Positions 1 to 12,148 of a stretch of 64,000 nucleotides of DNA are shown here, one piece after another. The notes beneath the pieces are model-generated. The model saw nothing but the letters and a program-made list of their open reading frames with translations, had not been told where the DNA came from and searched no databases. A program made the position numbers and the translations under genes. How positions within the stretch are numbered: the first letter of the stretch is position 1; the number at the start of each line of letters is the position of its first letter. This DNA is from Lumbricus terrestris (Eukaryota > Annelida > Clitellata > Crassiclitellata > Lumbricidae). The stretch lies in contig OX457037.1 in NCBI GenBank assembly GCA_949752735.1, positions 62,747,186 through 62,811,185 of the forward strand, read 5' to 3'.

Positions 1-928
1 TTAATCGACAAGAAACACAACTTTATTAGTAGGCCAAAATTAATTATAAGTGACATTCATTTAAAACAGTTTTTTCTTGTAACTTTGGTTTTATACGAAA
101 TTGAGAAAAATTAAAGGTATTGAAATCTTTTCAAATTTACATTGTCTAAGCACGCACAAGTCCACATAAGTTCATGCTGATTGACATTGCGCAATTAAAA
201 TCGAATCAGATGTAAGAACTTCGCCTATAGGCTAGATATGTACTAAATTATATAGCTTTTTGTACTAAAAATTGTTACTTTTAATTATAAGCCTAAGAAG
301 TTTGTGTTAAAGTAACCCTCATAAATTTAATTTCTTGTAGGGACTTCCGACATATAGGCCCTATTTCTCAAATTGATGATGTTAAGCAATTAAATAATGA
401 CATTAGTTAGATGAATCCTTGAGAGCATGGTGAAAGTGTACCAGAAAGGAAAAAAATAAAATTAAGAAAAATAATAACAGACAGTAAATAAATAAATAAA
501 GTTGCATAAAAAATAAAAAACAGAATAAAACGATATGAAAAATAAAAAACGAAAAATAATGACATTTTTGAAGAAAATAAAAAACGAAATAAAAAAACCG
601 TTTTAAACAACTTTAGCATAACTTAATCAGTGACGCCAGTGTGAGGAACCCTTTGAAAATTCTTAAAACAACAGGCAAAAACAGTGGTACCTACAGATAA
701 AATCAGAGCATGAGTTACAAATCTTACTAACCAATACCCTGCGACTCTCACTACCTGCAATCTCACTTGCTACCAAAAAATTTACTTACTGTATAAATGA
801 CTAAATGCAAATTGCTGATTTCCGTTGTGTCAGTTTACAAAGCTCAAGCACTTGTATAAAACTGACCTTTTACTATCATGGCGCTTCATCGTTTAGTTCA
901 TTGTTCAAAATTTTAATGCATTGAATGG
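1..928. other. AT-rich flank upstream of the membrane-protein gene
   Basis: No gene, repeat array or convincing element was found here. The stretch is AT-rich. An in-frame TAA at 914-916 lies just before the ATG at 929 of the next gene, so coding sequence of that frame does not extend upstream within this exon. A promoter must lie somewhere here, but no TATA box or initiator could be picked with confidence. Confidence 0.5.
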
Positions 929-3900
929 ATGTGGTTCTTGTTGTTGTCAGAAGTGTTGTCTTCCGCTGTTCAGAAGTTTCCGTGGTCACCGGGCACAGTT
1001 AAGTTGATCTTCATCCTGCTGCTTTTTGACACAGGTGAGTTGATCTAATTATTCATCTTTAGGTGGAAACATGGAGATAGTTAATTTCATAACCAATCTT
1101 CGTAATCTCCACCCTGCAAAGTCTATTACTAGCTGCAATTTCACTTGTAACTTGTAAGATGCTTTCTTGCTATCAAAGAACACTCTGGGCATAATTTGTT
1201 TAATAAACCTCTTAAGTATTTTTTCTTTTGCCGTGGCTGGGAGCACTCCTGAGTAGCTTTCTTGAAGGGGCACTGTATTAGTCAATAGAATGAATGAATA
1301 AATGACTTGACAGCTAATTGATTTCTGTTTTTAACGCTCAGACACAGAAAGCTGTTTGGGTTCTTTGACAATTTGGAGCTGGAAAATTTGGAGCGGCCAA
1401 GAATTATTTCAACTTCTATTTAAGCACAGCATTTCATTGATCTATTCCAAATTGTCCAGACACCCCTGTGTGAGTGAAAATTTACAATTGTGAAACTTTG
1501 TAGCTTGGTTCTTATTGTTGTTCTTTATCTTTATGATGCATAATGTAGATATGTTTGTTGTCTGTAGTTTGCTGCACTGATGGCACAGGCGAAACTTTTC
1601 TCGGAAATGGTTTCACTCCTCTCATTCAACTCAACAGCAATGCGTCGCCTTCCTCTCAGGCAAAGTGGATATGTGGACAAAAAACTGCGAAGAACGTCAC
1701 TGACAAGCAGAACCTAATCATCAGTCATCAGAACATGACGAATTGTATTTGTGAGATCAAAGCTCCTAACAGAAGTGATCTTGTATTGCACCAATATCCT
1801 ATGCAAGGTGATTATGTTGTTGCTCTTTTGGTTACTAAAGTCTTTTTCCACAAGCAGTTGTAAACTTTTTCTTTGTAGATTTGTAAGCCAAACTTTCAGA
1901 TGAATATCCTTATCCCATAACTTCTTATGGCAATATTTTATATAAAATTATAAAGTGCTTGCTGTAGCAGTATAAGTAGAAAAGAAATTAACTTCCTTTT
2001 AATGAATTGCCATTTCCACCCTATTTATTTTTAAATCTTGCAATTTGTTGGGAACTGGCATAATATTTGCTGCAAAACTGTGAACCATATAGCCACATTT
2101 GCCAACATTAAAGCTTCGTTTGTCCATTTGTAGTCCAACTTTTTCAACTCTGTTCTAAGATTTATTTTACTATTAATAATTACGAGATTACATGTTATTT
2201 TAAAATTTAAGTATGACAATTTTGATTTCAGTGTTTAATTCCTGTGCTATTGTGGAGGATGAGGATTTTGATGCTTTCAAACGAGGGAAGAAATTCATAC
2301 AAGTTGTACTCGAAGGAGAAGTAGCCGGAAGTGACTCTGGAAATGTCAGCCAACAATATTACAGCTTTTGTATCAAAAATGACAGGATGGAGATATCTCC
2401 TGAGGAAGGATCAGGCGATCAGCTTGAACTTGCCAGTGTCAGATGCAACGTAAAATATATAAACTTTGGTAAGTAAAACCAGTTCAGATTTTCAGAACTG
2501 CCAATCATGCATATTGCACACTTGTCTTATAATAACATAAGGTACAGGTATTTATAGACCCATGTTCTACAGTGGTTTAAGGCTCATTTGTGTCTATTGT
2601 TTATAGTCTATCAGTCAGTCACGATATATTTTGGTGTTGCAATCAAATGTTTTATTACACAGATGCATCTATTAAGTGTGATTGGTTTACTTGGACAAGT
2701 AATTTAGATAATTTCTGTTCCAATTTAATGAGGCAGGAATAATTGCAACTACTATTTGTTTAGATCTGAGCAATGGTCAAAAAGTCTGCAGTCTCAAAAT
2801 ACGATTGCAGTACATTGTATGCACTTTTATATATATTGTGAGGCGCGGTGGTGTAGTGGTGGCGTCATTGCCTTGAAGCCGGAAGGTTCGAGGTTCGAAT
2901 CCACCTTGCCGCGTAAGGACCTTGGGCAAGTCCTTCACTCACAATTGCTCAGCGCTTCGGCGTGAAACTTCGATGCAGTGTCCGCTCTGCATTCGGGAGC
3001 GCCTCTGAGTAGAGAGAGCTTGAAGGGGCGCTATAACAAGTGCACATACAAACAAACACTATGCGCCTGGTAGATGTAACAATAGTTATAACTGTATTGT
3101 TTGTTTGGTACAAAGTAAGGTTGGCAATAATCAAATTTAGTAAAATCAAAAATTAAACAAGTTTCACATAAATTTTACATGTAGTATATTTGGTGAAAGT
3201 GCCTATTACTGGATTTCAGGGCAAGACCATGACTGCTTTCTTGTAGACTTCAAGTAAAAACACTGTTATAGTGAAAGAAATGTTAAAATACATTGATTTT
3301 GCCATATTTATATTAGAAAATGGTGTTATTTTCATGATTTGGGTCATGGTAGTTTAGGGGTATGTTTGGTGCCTTGAAGCTGGAAGGCTGTGATTTCGAA
3401 TCCACCTCGTCACCGCATAGGGACCCTATGTAAGTGCTTCACTCACAATTGCTCATGTGCTTCGGTATGAAAATCTGATTCGGTGTCCGTGCCGTAATCG
3501 GGAGCGCCTCTGAGAAATCTTGAAGGGGAGCTATAACAAGTACTCATATATACATACATTATTGTTACGTGTATTGTAACTGTTCATGCGGTTAAATTTA
3601 TTTAAATGATTCTGTGATATCAGTGACTTTGTTTTAGAAATGAATCCACCTATAAATGAACGTACTGGACAGGTTTTGGATAATAGAACAACCAATAGTA
3701 CTGAGAAAGTTTGCAATGACTTATCCAATATGGTCATGGGCATTTTCATAGGTGCTGGAGGTGTATGTGTGATTTTGATGTGTCTTCTTGCAACCCGGCA
3801 TATCATGTAAGTAACTACTCATATGTTAATGATATAGGCATGTAAACAAAATCTAAAATTGGGAATCAGTCCTTGTCCTGTGGTAATAAATTGTTAAATT

Positions 3901-5762
3901 GACACATTTTTACACGACACTTCATTCATTGCCATCTATTTTGTACTTACTTGTGTAGTATTGCTGAAGGGGTGCTATATAAATCTCCCTAATGAATGAA
4001 TAAATTATAAAGTGGTTGTTTCACAAAGCTGAAGTAAATTTGGGCTTCCTGCAGCAACCAAAATTATTATTTAAATATTGTGTTACAATTAAGCATAATA
4101 TTATAAAGCAATTCAGCAAGGGCAAGGCATACTAATGTATTTGGACATATGGTGCCAACCAAAGGCAAACCGAATTAAAGGTGCTCCGTGCTAGCTTATA
4201 AGATGTTAAATGTAATTGCAAATGAGAATATTACATCGGTTTGTAAACAATGCACGCTATTCACAGTTAGCTGGAAAAGTCACTAAATGGGGACCCACTC
4301 ACGCATAACCGCATATGGATGGATTCCCGTTGACAGCTGATGAGTGAACTAAGTTAGTGTAAATGCTGTTTTTATTGTGTAATTGTAATTGTACATTTAT
4401 ATAGTGCCCCTTAAACACGAGAACTCCTCAGAGGAGTATGGACTGTGCTTGTGAGTTGTAAACGAGAGTTTGCCATTTGCCGACTTGTATATCTTTAGCT
4501 ATGTTCATATAACACACCATATCTGTCTTGTTTATTATTGATAGTATTAGTTCAAGTCTGTGGACTTTTAAGCTTACACTTGTTTACATGACTGTTCATA
4601 GATTAGTCACAAACATGGTCCTTTTGTCAAAATGTTAATTTAAAATGGAAAACTATTTAAAGCAATCCAACAAGCAGAGATATTTTCTAGTCGTCTGCTT
4701 TAGTGCTAAACCAATGCTGCATCTGTTGAAGTTGTATCTAATGCCGAGCCACTTCCAAATTTAACCAAATGTACCTCTTTATATTGAGCTGTGTTAAATT
4801 ACTTTCTGCACAGAAAACGAAGGAGGAACAAAGCACCTATGAAAGAAAGGAACATGGACGATGAAGCAGCAGGTAGAACAAATATTGTATTATTAATATT
4901 ATGTTCATTATTCTTCATAGTATACAACTAGACAACAATTTCCCATTTTCTGAAGCATTAGTTGGCAAAACTATCCATTTTCTAGTGGTTTCCATTATAG
5001 CATTATAACATTAATATATTGCAATATACTGGTACTTGAATATGCGTACTGGTATTTACCGATAGGTTATAAATATTTAAGTAAGCAGGTAAATATATCC
5101 TTTATTACCATACTCCATTTTTAGCAACCTCACAATGGGACATCAAAATATAATGTAAAATAAGATATAGAGGTAATAATAAAATATAGTAATTAGTAAA
5201 GTTAGAACATATGGTATAAGTGTAAAGCATCCTGGTTAATGTATCCATTTCTAGTAAGGTTGGAATTTCACGTTGTGAGAACGAGTTTTGAAGATATTGT
5301 GATTCATGATTTGGGGTAGAAAACCATTGAGGACTTGCCAGGGTTATCCAATTTTAAATAGAATGTGGTCAGCTTTGACACATCTCTTCGAATGTAGGGG
5401 GAGTGGCAATATTGCCCTGCTTCATAAGTTTTTTTATAAAGGAGTTTAGCCATTCTCACCTGGTCAATTTAGTGACTTCCCTCACCGTTTGCAGTTAGGG
5501 GATTTAAACAGGTCTTTGTAAAATTACTGAGGTTTTTTAGTTTAAACACAGGTCATTTTGTTCTTCTGTGATATTGGTAAAAGACTATTGAAGGACTATT
5601 ATTTCAACATACACGTAAATGTGACTCATTCATCACACTGTTTTTTTAGTACTATATGGCATTTTCAATTCTTGTATTGTTTCAGGAGCCAAAAACAGTA
5701 TTTCAAGTTCAGACAAATTGTTGGCGAATCAAGACAGAGTAGGCTGCATCTTGGCCGTCTGA
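929..5762 (+). CDS. Single-pass type I membrane protein, six exons, family not recognised
   Basis: Six exons join in phase: 929-1034, 1568-1807, 2232-2468, 3638-3806, 4814-4872 and 5686-5762 (888 nt, 295 aa). All introns are GT-AG. The start is the first ATG after an in-frame TAA at 914. Residues 24-35 are hydrophobic (LIFILLLF) and look like a signal peptide, followed by a Cys-containing ectodomain of about 190 residues (Cys 37, 38, 71, 95, 97, 120 and others) with N-glycosylation sequons such as NVT at 78, NMT at 91 and NRS at 103. Residues 226-246 form a transmembrane helix (MVMGIFIGAGGVCVILMCLL), followed by RH and KRRR as a stop-transfer signal and a cytoplasmic tail of about 45 residues rich in Ser, Asp and Lys. 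The ectodomain is not assigned; a CUB-like fold around residues 90-120 is only a weak impression. Introns hold SINEs and LINE tails. The role could be a receptor or adhesion protein, but this is inference. Confidence 0.82.
1237..1305 (+). repeat. SINE/LINE 3' tail fragment in intron 1
   Basis: It carries the tail signature seen many times in this window: a GAGTAG-like stretch, then CTTGAAGGGGCACT and a short (GAAT)n run. It is a truncated retroposon end inside intron 1 of the membrane-protein gene. Confidence 0.55.
2838..3050 (+). repeat. tRNA-derived SINE, intron 3
   Basis: A tRNA-like head carries an A-box-like TGGTGTAGTGG near 2850 and a perfect B box GGTTCGAATCC near 2892. A tRNA-unrelated body follows (CTTGGGCAAGTCCTTCACTC, then CGGCGTGAAACT), ending in the shared tail CTTGAAGGGGCGCTATAACA. 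The same SINE lies at 3345-3550 and, inverted, at 24120-24325. The tRNA head has no credible cloverleaf for a functional tRNA. Confidence 0.85.
3345..3550 (+). repeat. tRNA-derived SINE, diverged copy, intron 3
   Basis: Second copy of the SINE at 2838-3050, with a decayed A box and a B box GATTTCGAATCC. The body (AAGTGCTTCACTCACAATTG) and tail (CTTGAAGGGGAGCTATAACA) are conserved. The divergence suggests it is older than the upstream copy. Confidence 0.8.
3956..4450. repeat. Two truncated retroposon tails in intron 4
   Basis: At 3956-4012 the sequence CTGAAGGGGTGCTATATAAA followed by AATGAATGAATAAA is a plus-strand tail. At about 4385-4450 the complementary form (TATATAGTGCCCCTT, then ACTCCTCAGAGGAG) is a minus-strand tail. 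Nothing else was recognised between them. Confidence 0.5.
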
Positions 5763-6117
5763 AAATGTTATGCAACATACTTTCAACTGACAACCATTAT
5801 TTTTGCTTCAATGGACGATTATTCATATAATCTTAGCTGGCTTGCTTTTATGCATATACGTTGCCTTAAAAATAGATACTTTGGCGGACTGTATGACTGT
5901 TGCCCAAATTGAAAATTGGTTTATTTCTGGCCTTCTATGGCTGTTGCATATATTCAACATTTGTCATGAATAATAATCCTGTGCCAGTTATATTAATGAA
6001 ACATTATTCGTTTTAAAATTTGTTGATATTTTCTCGAAATGTTTGCAAGCCTAGCAAATGAAATTTGAAAGATGTGAAAACTTATTTTAAAATTTCGTTT
6101 TTAATGACATGGGTGAC

Positions 6118-6123
6118 AATAAA
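6118..6123 (+). promoter_or_regulatory. Candidate polyadenylation signal AATAAA of the membrane-protein gene
   Basis: AATAAA lies about 355 bp downstream of the TGA at 5760-5762, in otherwise unremarkable AT-rich sequence. It would give a 3' UTR of about 0.4 kb. The position is the only support. Confidence 0.4.
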
Positions 6124-6344
6124 GCTTCAGCGTACATTATAATAGCATGTGTATGGTGCGTTTGTTCCATGCTGTCACCATTGAGTAATTTACAAATTTT
6201 GGTGTGACTTTGACGACTGTATGGGTTCACTTTGGCCCACACTATAAACTACTGTTGGCGATGTGTATAGAGCTTTTATTTAAGATTTAATTGCGTTTGG
6301 TGCAATATCACTTTACGAGATATATTGATGGGTCATGCATACCA

Positions 6345-6615
6345 GTTTGTTTTATAGTCATGCCAAGGTTGTATACTGAACAAAGTCTACTCTCAGTCCC
6401 TTTCGCTCGAACTTACACTATGCAGAACCGTGCTGTCTCGGTGGTAGTACCCTCAACCTGGAATCATCTTCCTCTGACCCACCGCTCTCTTTGTAAAAAT
6501 GCTTCTCAGCCTTTCCTCTCTCATCTTAAGACAGTTTTATTTGGCCATGCTGAGATCGGGAGCGCCTCTGAGTAGCTCCCTTGAAGAGGCACTATATAAA
6601 TGCATCTAATGAATA
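6345..6615 (+). mobile_element. 3' end of an L2/CR1-type LINE (C-terminal RT-protein remnant and tail)
   Basis: A plus-strand reading shows the C-terminal signature of L2/CR1-like LINE proteins: VPFARTYTMQNRAVSVVVPS, then TWNHLPL, then FLSHLKTVLFG. After the stop it runs into GGGAGCGCCTCTGAGTAG and the tail CTTGAAGAGGCACTATATAA with ATGAATAAA. The SINEs in this window carry the same tail, so this LINE family probably mobilised them. The copy is 5' truncated. Confidence 0.75.
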
Positions 6616-6840
6616 AATGTATTCCTGGTCGTGGAGGCATGTTAAACTGAAGCAACTAAAACAAATGTGAAGATAACTATGTCACTGATGGCTAGCACAG
6701 AGCACCCTCGGAATGAAGCTTTTAACATCCTTTACTGGTAGAATGTTAGTAACTAAAGTTTCAGTACCGTACTTGTTTGAGCATTTTCCAGTAACAATAA
6801 AATTCCACATTTGTACAAGTTTTAATCAATTTAAATATTG

Positions 6841-9238
6841 TTAAAATGAATAATCTTTCTTTTTCGATTTCTTGGTTGTAGTTAATGATTTGATATCTGA
6901 TTTGCTGAGCCTGAGCATTCCATCTTTAAACGTCCCGATCTGACAGTCCATCTCCCCTTTCACTTCATTGATGTCACGAGACCTGTTGAACACAAACACA
7001 ATAGTAAGAATTGTAATATATACTGCAAACGGTCATATATACAAATGGTCTGTTGAGGATTTTCTGTTTACGTACAAGTAGCTTCTAACAAAGGCCTGTT
7101 TGTATCTGGACAAATTGCAATTTAATGGCAATACTTAGCAATTGTACGTGTACCCATTCAGCTAACCTCAAGAGGTGGCTATGGGTATTAAGTGTATGTA
7201 ATGTTGATTTTGTAGATATGTGGAGTGCTCTCCTGTAATTTTTTTGCTAGTTTTAACTGTACAGAAGTGCTTTTACAACTGCACAAATCCATTTAGAACT
7301 GCACATTTTGTGTACAACTGCACGTTAAAAAACCCTGCTGTAATGCCTTATCTTTAGTTTAGACAAGTGTTTTTCATTTGCACATGTACTTGCACCTAAC
7401 TTTGCTAGAGACACCAGTGGACTTGTACTTTGCTTGTTAATGATTCTGACATGATAGCGATAAGCAATTTAAAACCCTCCTCTCTCAGTTGACATCAAAC
7501 ATGATGACCACTAGATTAATCCACTAGATTAATCCATACTACCAGCTTGGAAAGGTACTTGCAAGTTTGCCTGCTATTACCATAAAATAGTTTGCAAAGT
7601 ACAAGAGTTAGTTCCATATTTCATTAGACATTGTAGTTTCTTTAAATAGTGAACTGTCTTGATGAAATAAAGGTATAAAATGCTCACTTTTTCTTCTTCT
7701 TTGAAACTTTCTTGCCCTGAAATGAAAGGGAGACAACCCTATGAATTCGTGTATTTAAAAGCAACTTTGTAGCATGATTAAAGACTGCATCAAGGTTATG
7801 TGATAAGTAGAGATTCAGGTCACCCATATCTGCTGCCTGATTGCTTGGTAAAATCTTTTAATATCTGCTTTCAGAGTTTTGACGTATTGAAAGCATGCTA
7901 AAGGCACTAGAGTCTAGTGACTAGACCTACTAGTGCACAAGCAGGCAACTGTTAAAAAGAAAAAATTATGCAATGCTTGTTCCAAATTCACTATTAAATT
8001 ATAACACATTTACCAAACTGGCCACTGTTTTCTTTTTCTCAACTCAATCAACGTGAAAGTGAATTTTCAGTTTCCGTAGTCTCTCCTGTTGGGTACAGTT
8101 AATGACGTGCAATTTGATAGTTTACCTCCTCTGAATGCTGAGCTTTTTCTTTCTTCCTCGTTTCTTGAAACTCTTTGTAATTTACGTATTTCTTCTTTGG
8201 AGGCTGCAATATAAGAATTTATACAAAATGCATTTATAATCTGGCTGGAATTTATACAGCACTATAAATAACACACATTCGTATAAGTTATATTATTTAG
8301 TAAACACAAATCAACTACATGCATATGACAGTTAAAATTTAACATTACATCCATGGCAGAATTACATAATAATAATAATAATGACGACAATTTCTAGGGC
8401 GCTGTAACAAGGGCATATGTATACACAAACACAATGAGTCGATATACGCCCTAGAAAAAAGATGTCTTGAGTCGAGCATGCCACGCCATGCTTTCCACAG
8501 ATGATAGATCAACATAAGTTACATAACACATTCATTGTTTAGTAATACAAAAAATGAGTTTCATTTTATTTCAGAGATTTATATATATATATATATATAT
8601 AGCAACTCCTTGAAGACCATCACTCGGAGCGCTCCCGACCCAACCCCGGCTAAGGAGAACAGTCTCGAGGCTCTAGGCATTAGACGTAGTTTCACATGGA
8701 GTCTATTCCAGATTGCAGAGCCAGCGACAGAAAAGGCACGGTGCTACATAATAGAAGTGCAAGACGAAGGGACAAAGAAGCTGAGTCTACTTCAAAGAGC
8801 GGAGCTAGTCACGGTGCTGGATGTTTAGGGTGGAGCAGTAATGCTGTTGTAAATAGACGCGCTACACCCACAAGACAGTGCCAAACCAAGGAAGATATCC
8901 AATAAGTGATCCTCTGTGTTCTAGAGTTAAATTAAAGAATAATACTTTAAAATAGTTTGGTTTCCTTTTCAAGCATATTTTTCATTTTAAAATTCTGTTT
9001 AACAATTAACAAATACAAAAAGCATTACCTTGGCGCCAAGGCCTACAAGCATGTTTATTGTGGCTGACTTCTTCTCTGTTCCAGTCATTCCTGCAATTCC
9101 AAACTTCCGAACTTCTTTCTTTGCTTCCTTCAGGTCAAACCATAAGCCATCCTCCTTGCCATTTGCTTTTCGTTTCTTTGACTTATTCTGTTTGCCTCTC
9201 CCTCTGTCGTTTTCTCGTCTTCGTTTGCCTCTATCCAT
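6841..9238 (-). CDS. C1orf131: C1orf131-like SSU-processome protein (DUF4602 family)
   Basis: Four minus-strand exons join in phase: 9238-9029, 8203-8126, 7716-7688 and 6982-6841 (459 nt, 152 aa, TAA stop). The N-terminus is strongly basic (MDRGKRRRENDRGRGKQ). The family core follows: FDLKEAKKEVRKFGIAG (about residues 34-50), then the GLGAK-PPKKKYVNYK junction across exons 1 and 2 (66-80), a Lys-rich stretch, and a C-terminal motif IGTFKDGMLRLSKSDIK. This order matches human C1orf131, known in the small-subunit processome and related to yeast Faf1, so a nucleolar role in 18S rRNA maturation is inferred. The protein is much shorter than the human one because the long N-terminal region is missing; an unseen upstream exon is possible. 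Intron 1 holds repeat sequence. Confidence 0.88.
8365..8890. repeat. Composite repeat in intron 1 of the C1orf131 gene
   Basis: The stretch holds an (AAT)n run near 8370, the segment ACGACAATTTCTAGGGCGC that recurs in similar form at 36850, a (TA)n microsatellite at 8579-8601, and a GGAGCGCTCCCGACC segment with an LINE-derived look. Related segments occur near 15195 and 17100. No coding potential was recognised. Confidence 0.5.
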
Positions 9239-9254
9239 TCTGGACTAGCTAAAA

Positions 9255-9350
9255 ATAAACAACTGTGCACTGAAATAATGTAATGTATTGTATTTAAGCA
9301 TTTATAAAGCACCTCTACTAGTAGGGTGAGTCGTTCAGAGGCGCTCCCGG
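9255..9350 (-). repeat. Retroposon tail fragment upstream of C1orf131
   Basis: The minus strand reads GGGAGCGCCTCTGAACGACT, then an AGAGGTGCTTTATAAATGC-like end, which matches the shared LINE/SINE tail. It lies within 20-110 bp upstream of the C1orf131 ATG, so it may be part of that gene's promoter or 5' UTR. Confidence 0.6.
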
Positions 9351-9573
9351 TGATCAATTTTAGCGCAGTATGGTGAAGCCCTTGTCAAAAATCACAATCC
9401 ACCAAAATTTTACCGAGTTAAATAATTGCCAATTTTCTTTTCTCCACTCTGCATGGAAATTCGCCACACGTCCTATTCACACGTCTGCCATAGATTATAA
9501 AACTACATCCACTTTAAACTACAGTTTTTACTTTAACATGGTCAACACATGACAGGGACAACCCTTCAAGTAT

Positions 9574-10281
9574 GGCAAAACTCTGAATTCCGGTCCCAAA
9601 TTATTTCACAGCATTTGTAGATAACTGCCGAGTCGAAAACGTTTATTGCACTCAAAAAAACCAGAAAAATCATCCCGCTTCCTGTTTTGGGGTCGCAGTT
9701 TAGCGTCGTTAATTTCTTTTCTTCTAAGGGATTACCGCATGGTTGATAAATGGAAGCTGGATTGATGATTTTCATTCATGTATTTCAACATGCATCCAGC
9801 TTCCATTTCTCAAGTGATGTATCATTAATCTGGCTTCCAGTTCTCAAGCGTTATTTTTGTCAATCCAGCTTCTATTTCACCTATAAGGAACCTTCATCCA
9901 GCTTCCATTCACCATTTGCCGGTGAGCCAATAATATTTAACAACCTCAGCACATCGTTTGAGAAATGGAAGCTGGAAGCATGTTGAAATACCTGAATGAA
10001 AATCATCAATCCAACTTCCATTTATCAAGCATGCGGTAATTAACGATTAGTATTTTAGTCACAGATGAAAATATTGATAACAAACCACGAAGTGGGATGA
10101 CAGATGAAAATCCTCAGACCAAAACAAGAAGCGGGATGAATGTACTCAGAATGTACTGGTAACCAAAATGGCCTCAATAATGACGTCATTGTATATGAGG
10201 GTGAGTAAGAAAGCATTGGAGAAGCATATCTATGTGATAAGCCATGCGAAATAATTTGGGACCGGGATTCGGAGTTTTGCC
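9574..10281. mobile_element. Foldback element of the GAAGCTGGAT family (GGC-type ends)
   Basis: Terminal inverted repeats of about 34 bp start at 9574 (GGCAAAACTCTGAATTCC) and end at 10281 (CGGAGTTTTGCC). A second inverted pair lies inside (ATCATCCCGCTTCCTGTTTT near 9668 against AAAACAAGAAGCGGGATGA near 10122). A third pair (TTACCGCATG at 9731 against CATGCGGTAA at 10030) encloses GAAGCTGGAT and ATCCAGCTTC units in both orientations. The whole can fold into a long hairpin. No clear target-site duplication was found. Confidence 0.8.
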
Positions 10282-10944
10282 GGATATTTAATTGCTAGTT
10301 CCTAAGATGGATGTGTATGTAAGACTAAATGTTTAAGTGCAATTTCTATTCCGTCCCTTTAACGGCAATTTTCCTCAAGTCGCAATAAAGTAGAGCTTCA
10401 GTTTTAAAAATAACATCCTTAACGTAATTGGTACAAGTCCGGACTTAACGGCATATACAGTATCTAACGACGGCATTAATTCTAACCGTACTGACAAGCA
10501 CGACGCCTATCCTGATCCTAAACGACACTTGGGTCACCGATTCTACAGTTATGCCCAAGTCCTATGTGCTTGTTCACTGACTGAATTATCGATCAATTCA
10601 TTGTAAAATGAGCAGAGTCGAGGTTATATACAGTCGCTATGTGAAACCGAGTACATTTACGTTGTGTGTTCAATTTCAGGACTAACTCCAAGAACTATAT
10701 TATCGCTCATCCATAATAACCTGCAAATAATACAAACAAAGTTTACAAACCAAATATAATTTACACAGTAGCAAAATGAACTCTTACTCTAGCATATACC
10801 TGAATTACAAAAGCGGTAAAGTTTTTAAAGCTTACAATGTATTTATTTAACTGTTGAACTATTAAATTCACGTGTACCTCAATGTGTATACCATAGATAG
10901 TATAAAGTTATAAACATAGATGGGATGTAATAGAAATAACAAAT
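10282..10944. other. Non-coding stretch, nothing recognised
   Basis: About 660 bp without open reading frames of interest, tandem repeats or paired inverted repeats. It separates the foldback element from the SINE at 10945. Confidence 0.5.
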
Positions 10945-12148
10945 AAACTGGCTCGCTTGGCTACATCGGTAAGGTCGATGGCCGCGCGCATGTACGCTAC
11001 TCTGTGAAAGAGAGGGTTAGGGTTGCCAGGCGTCCGGTAATGAACCGGACAGTCCGGTATTCACACAATCTGTCCGGTTAGAAATTTGGTACATTACCGG
11101 ACATGGCGGTGTCCGGTAAATAGTTATTGCTAGCAATAAGTGTTGTAGTGTATAGTTTCTTGGGTCCATAAAAAGACATCTACTTGCGATTTTCCAATAG
11201 CATTGCCGTTTTTCTACCCCTTCGAATGTATACATGTACTCCGGTGACTTAGCTTGAGTTATGTGGTACGTAGACATTTAGAGAGATAAGGGAATATATT
11301 ATGCTATATTTGCTTAATATGGCTGGCTACATAAGTATATAACTGGAGACAGTGATTACGAATCACACAAGCCAGGTTAAACCAACCGTTCAGCCGCGTG
11401 CAGGTTATCTGAGCCCAGTCTTCTTCATGTTATTATGCCCTAAATATGTCGTAGGAAATTCATGAACCCTGCCAACATCTTACATAGCACTTATAAGTAC
11501 TTGTTCCTCCCCGCGTAGGTCTGCATATAGGTTATCGGTCAACCCATCGAACCCTCCACTCAACTCTGCTCATCGCCAACTGCTCCACCTCCACCCACCA
11601 TCGTCCCAAGACTTATGCCAACATCACAAGCCTCAGAATTAGGGTGACATCTCTCATCAGAATATTAACCTCCCACGCAAATCAGCTTTTCATGCATGAC
11701 GACAGGGTTGCAGTATATTAAATTTCTAGCCGTTGCATTCTACACGGTGTTCCGAAAAAACCGAACCTCTACAATAAAATAATAGAAAAATTGTACACTA
11801 AAATTGTAAAAATATTATGGAGAATAAAACTATGTTATGCCCAGCAATAGACTTAACTTTTTCTATAATTATGCGCTATAATACCAGTTAGAAATTGGTG
11901 CTCCTGCTCACCGAGCTCGCGACACTGTTGAACTTCTCACAAAAGAGACCCCAGATTTCATACCCCTGCACTTTGACCTCGAAATAACCCAGACCTAAAT
12001 CCGGCGGACTATAAAATCTGGTCTGTGATGCAAGAAAAGGTTTACAGGACACAGGTTCGCGATGTCGGAAAACTGCGTCAGCGTATAATACAGGCATGGG
12101 ACGAATTTTATCAAGCTGTAATCGATTAAGCAATAAGTCAGTGGCGAG

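Noticed and set aside
407..619. Hydrophobic 70-codon minus-strand frame
   Set aside because: Arises from A-rich low-complexity sequence; no splice sites, homology or start context.
1555..1863. Free-standing 102-codon gene starting at 1555
   Set aside because: It is exon 2 of the six-exon membrane-protein gene; the acceptor at 1567 and donor at 1808 keep phase with both neighbours.
2838..2910. Possible tRNA gene with A and B boxes
   Set aside because: Repeated with the same downstream body at 3345 and 24120; tRNA-derived SINE.
9700..10040. CRISPR-like array of ATCCAGCTTC repeats
   Set aside because: Eukaryotic context, both orientations present, variable spacing and mirrored arms; these are foldback transposon units.
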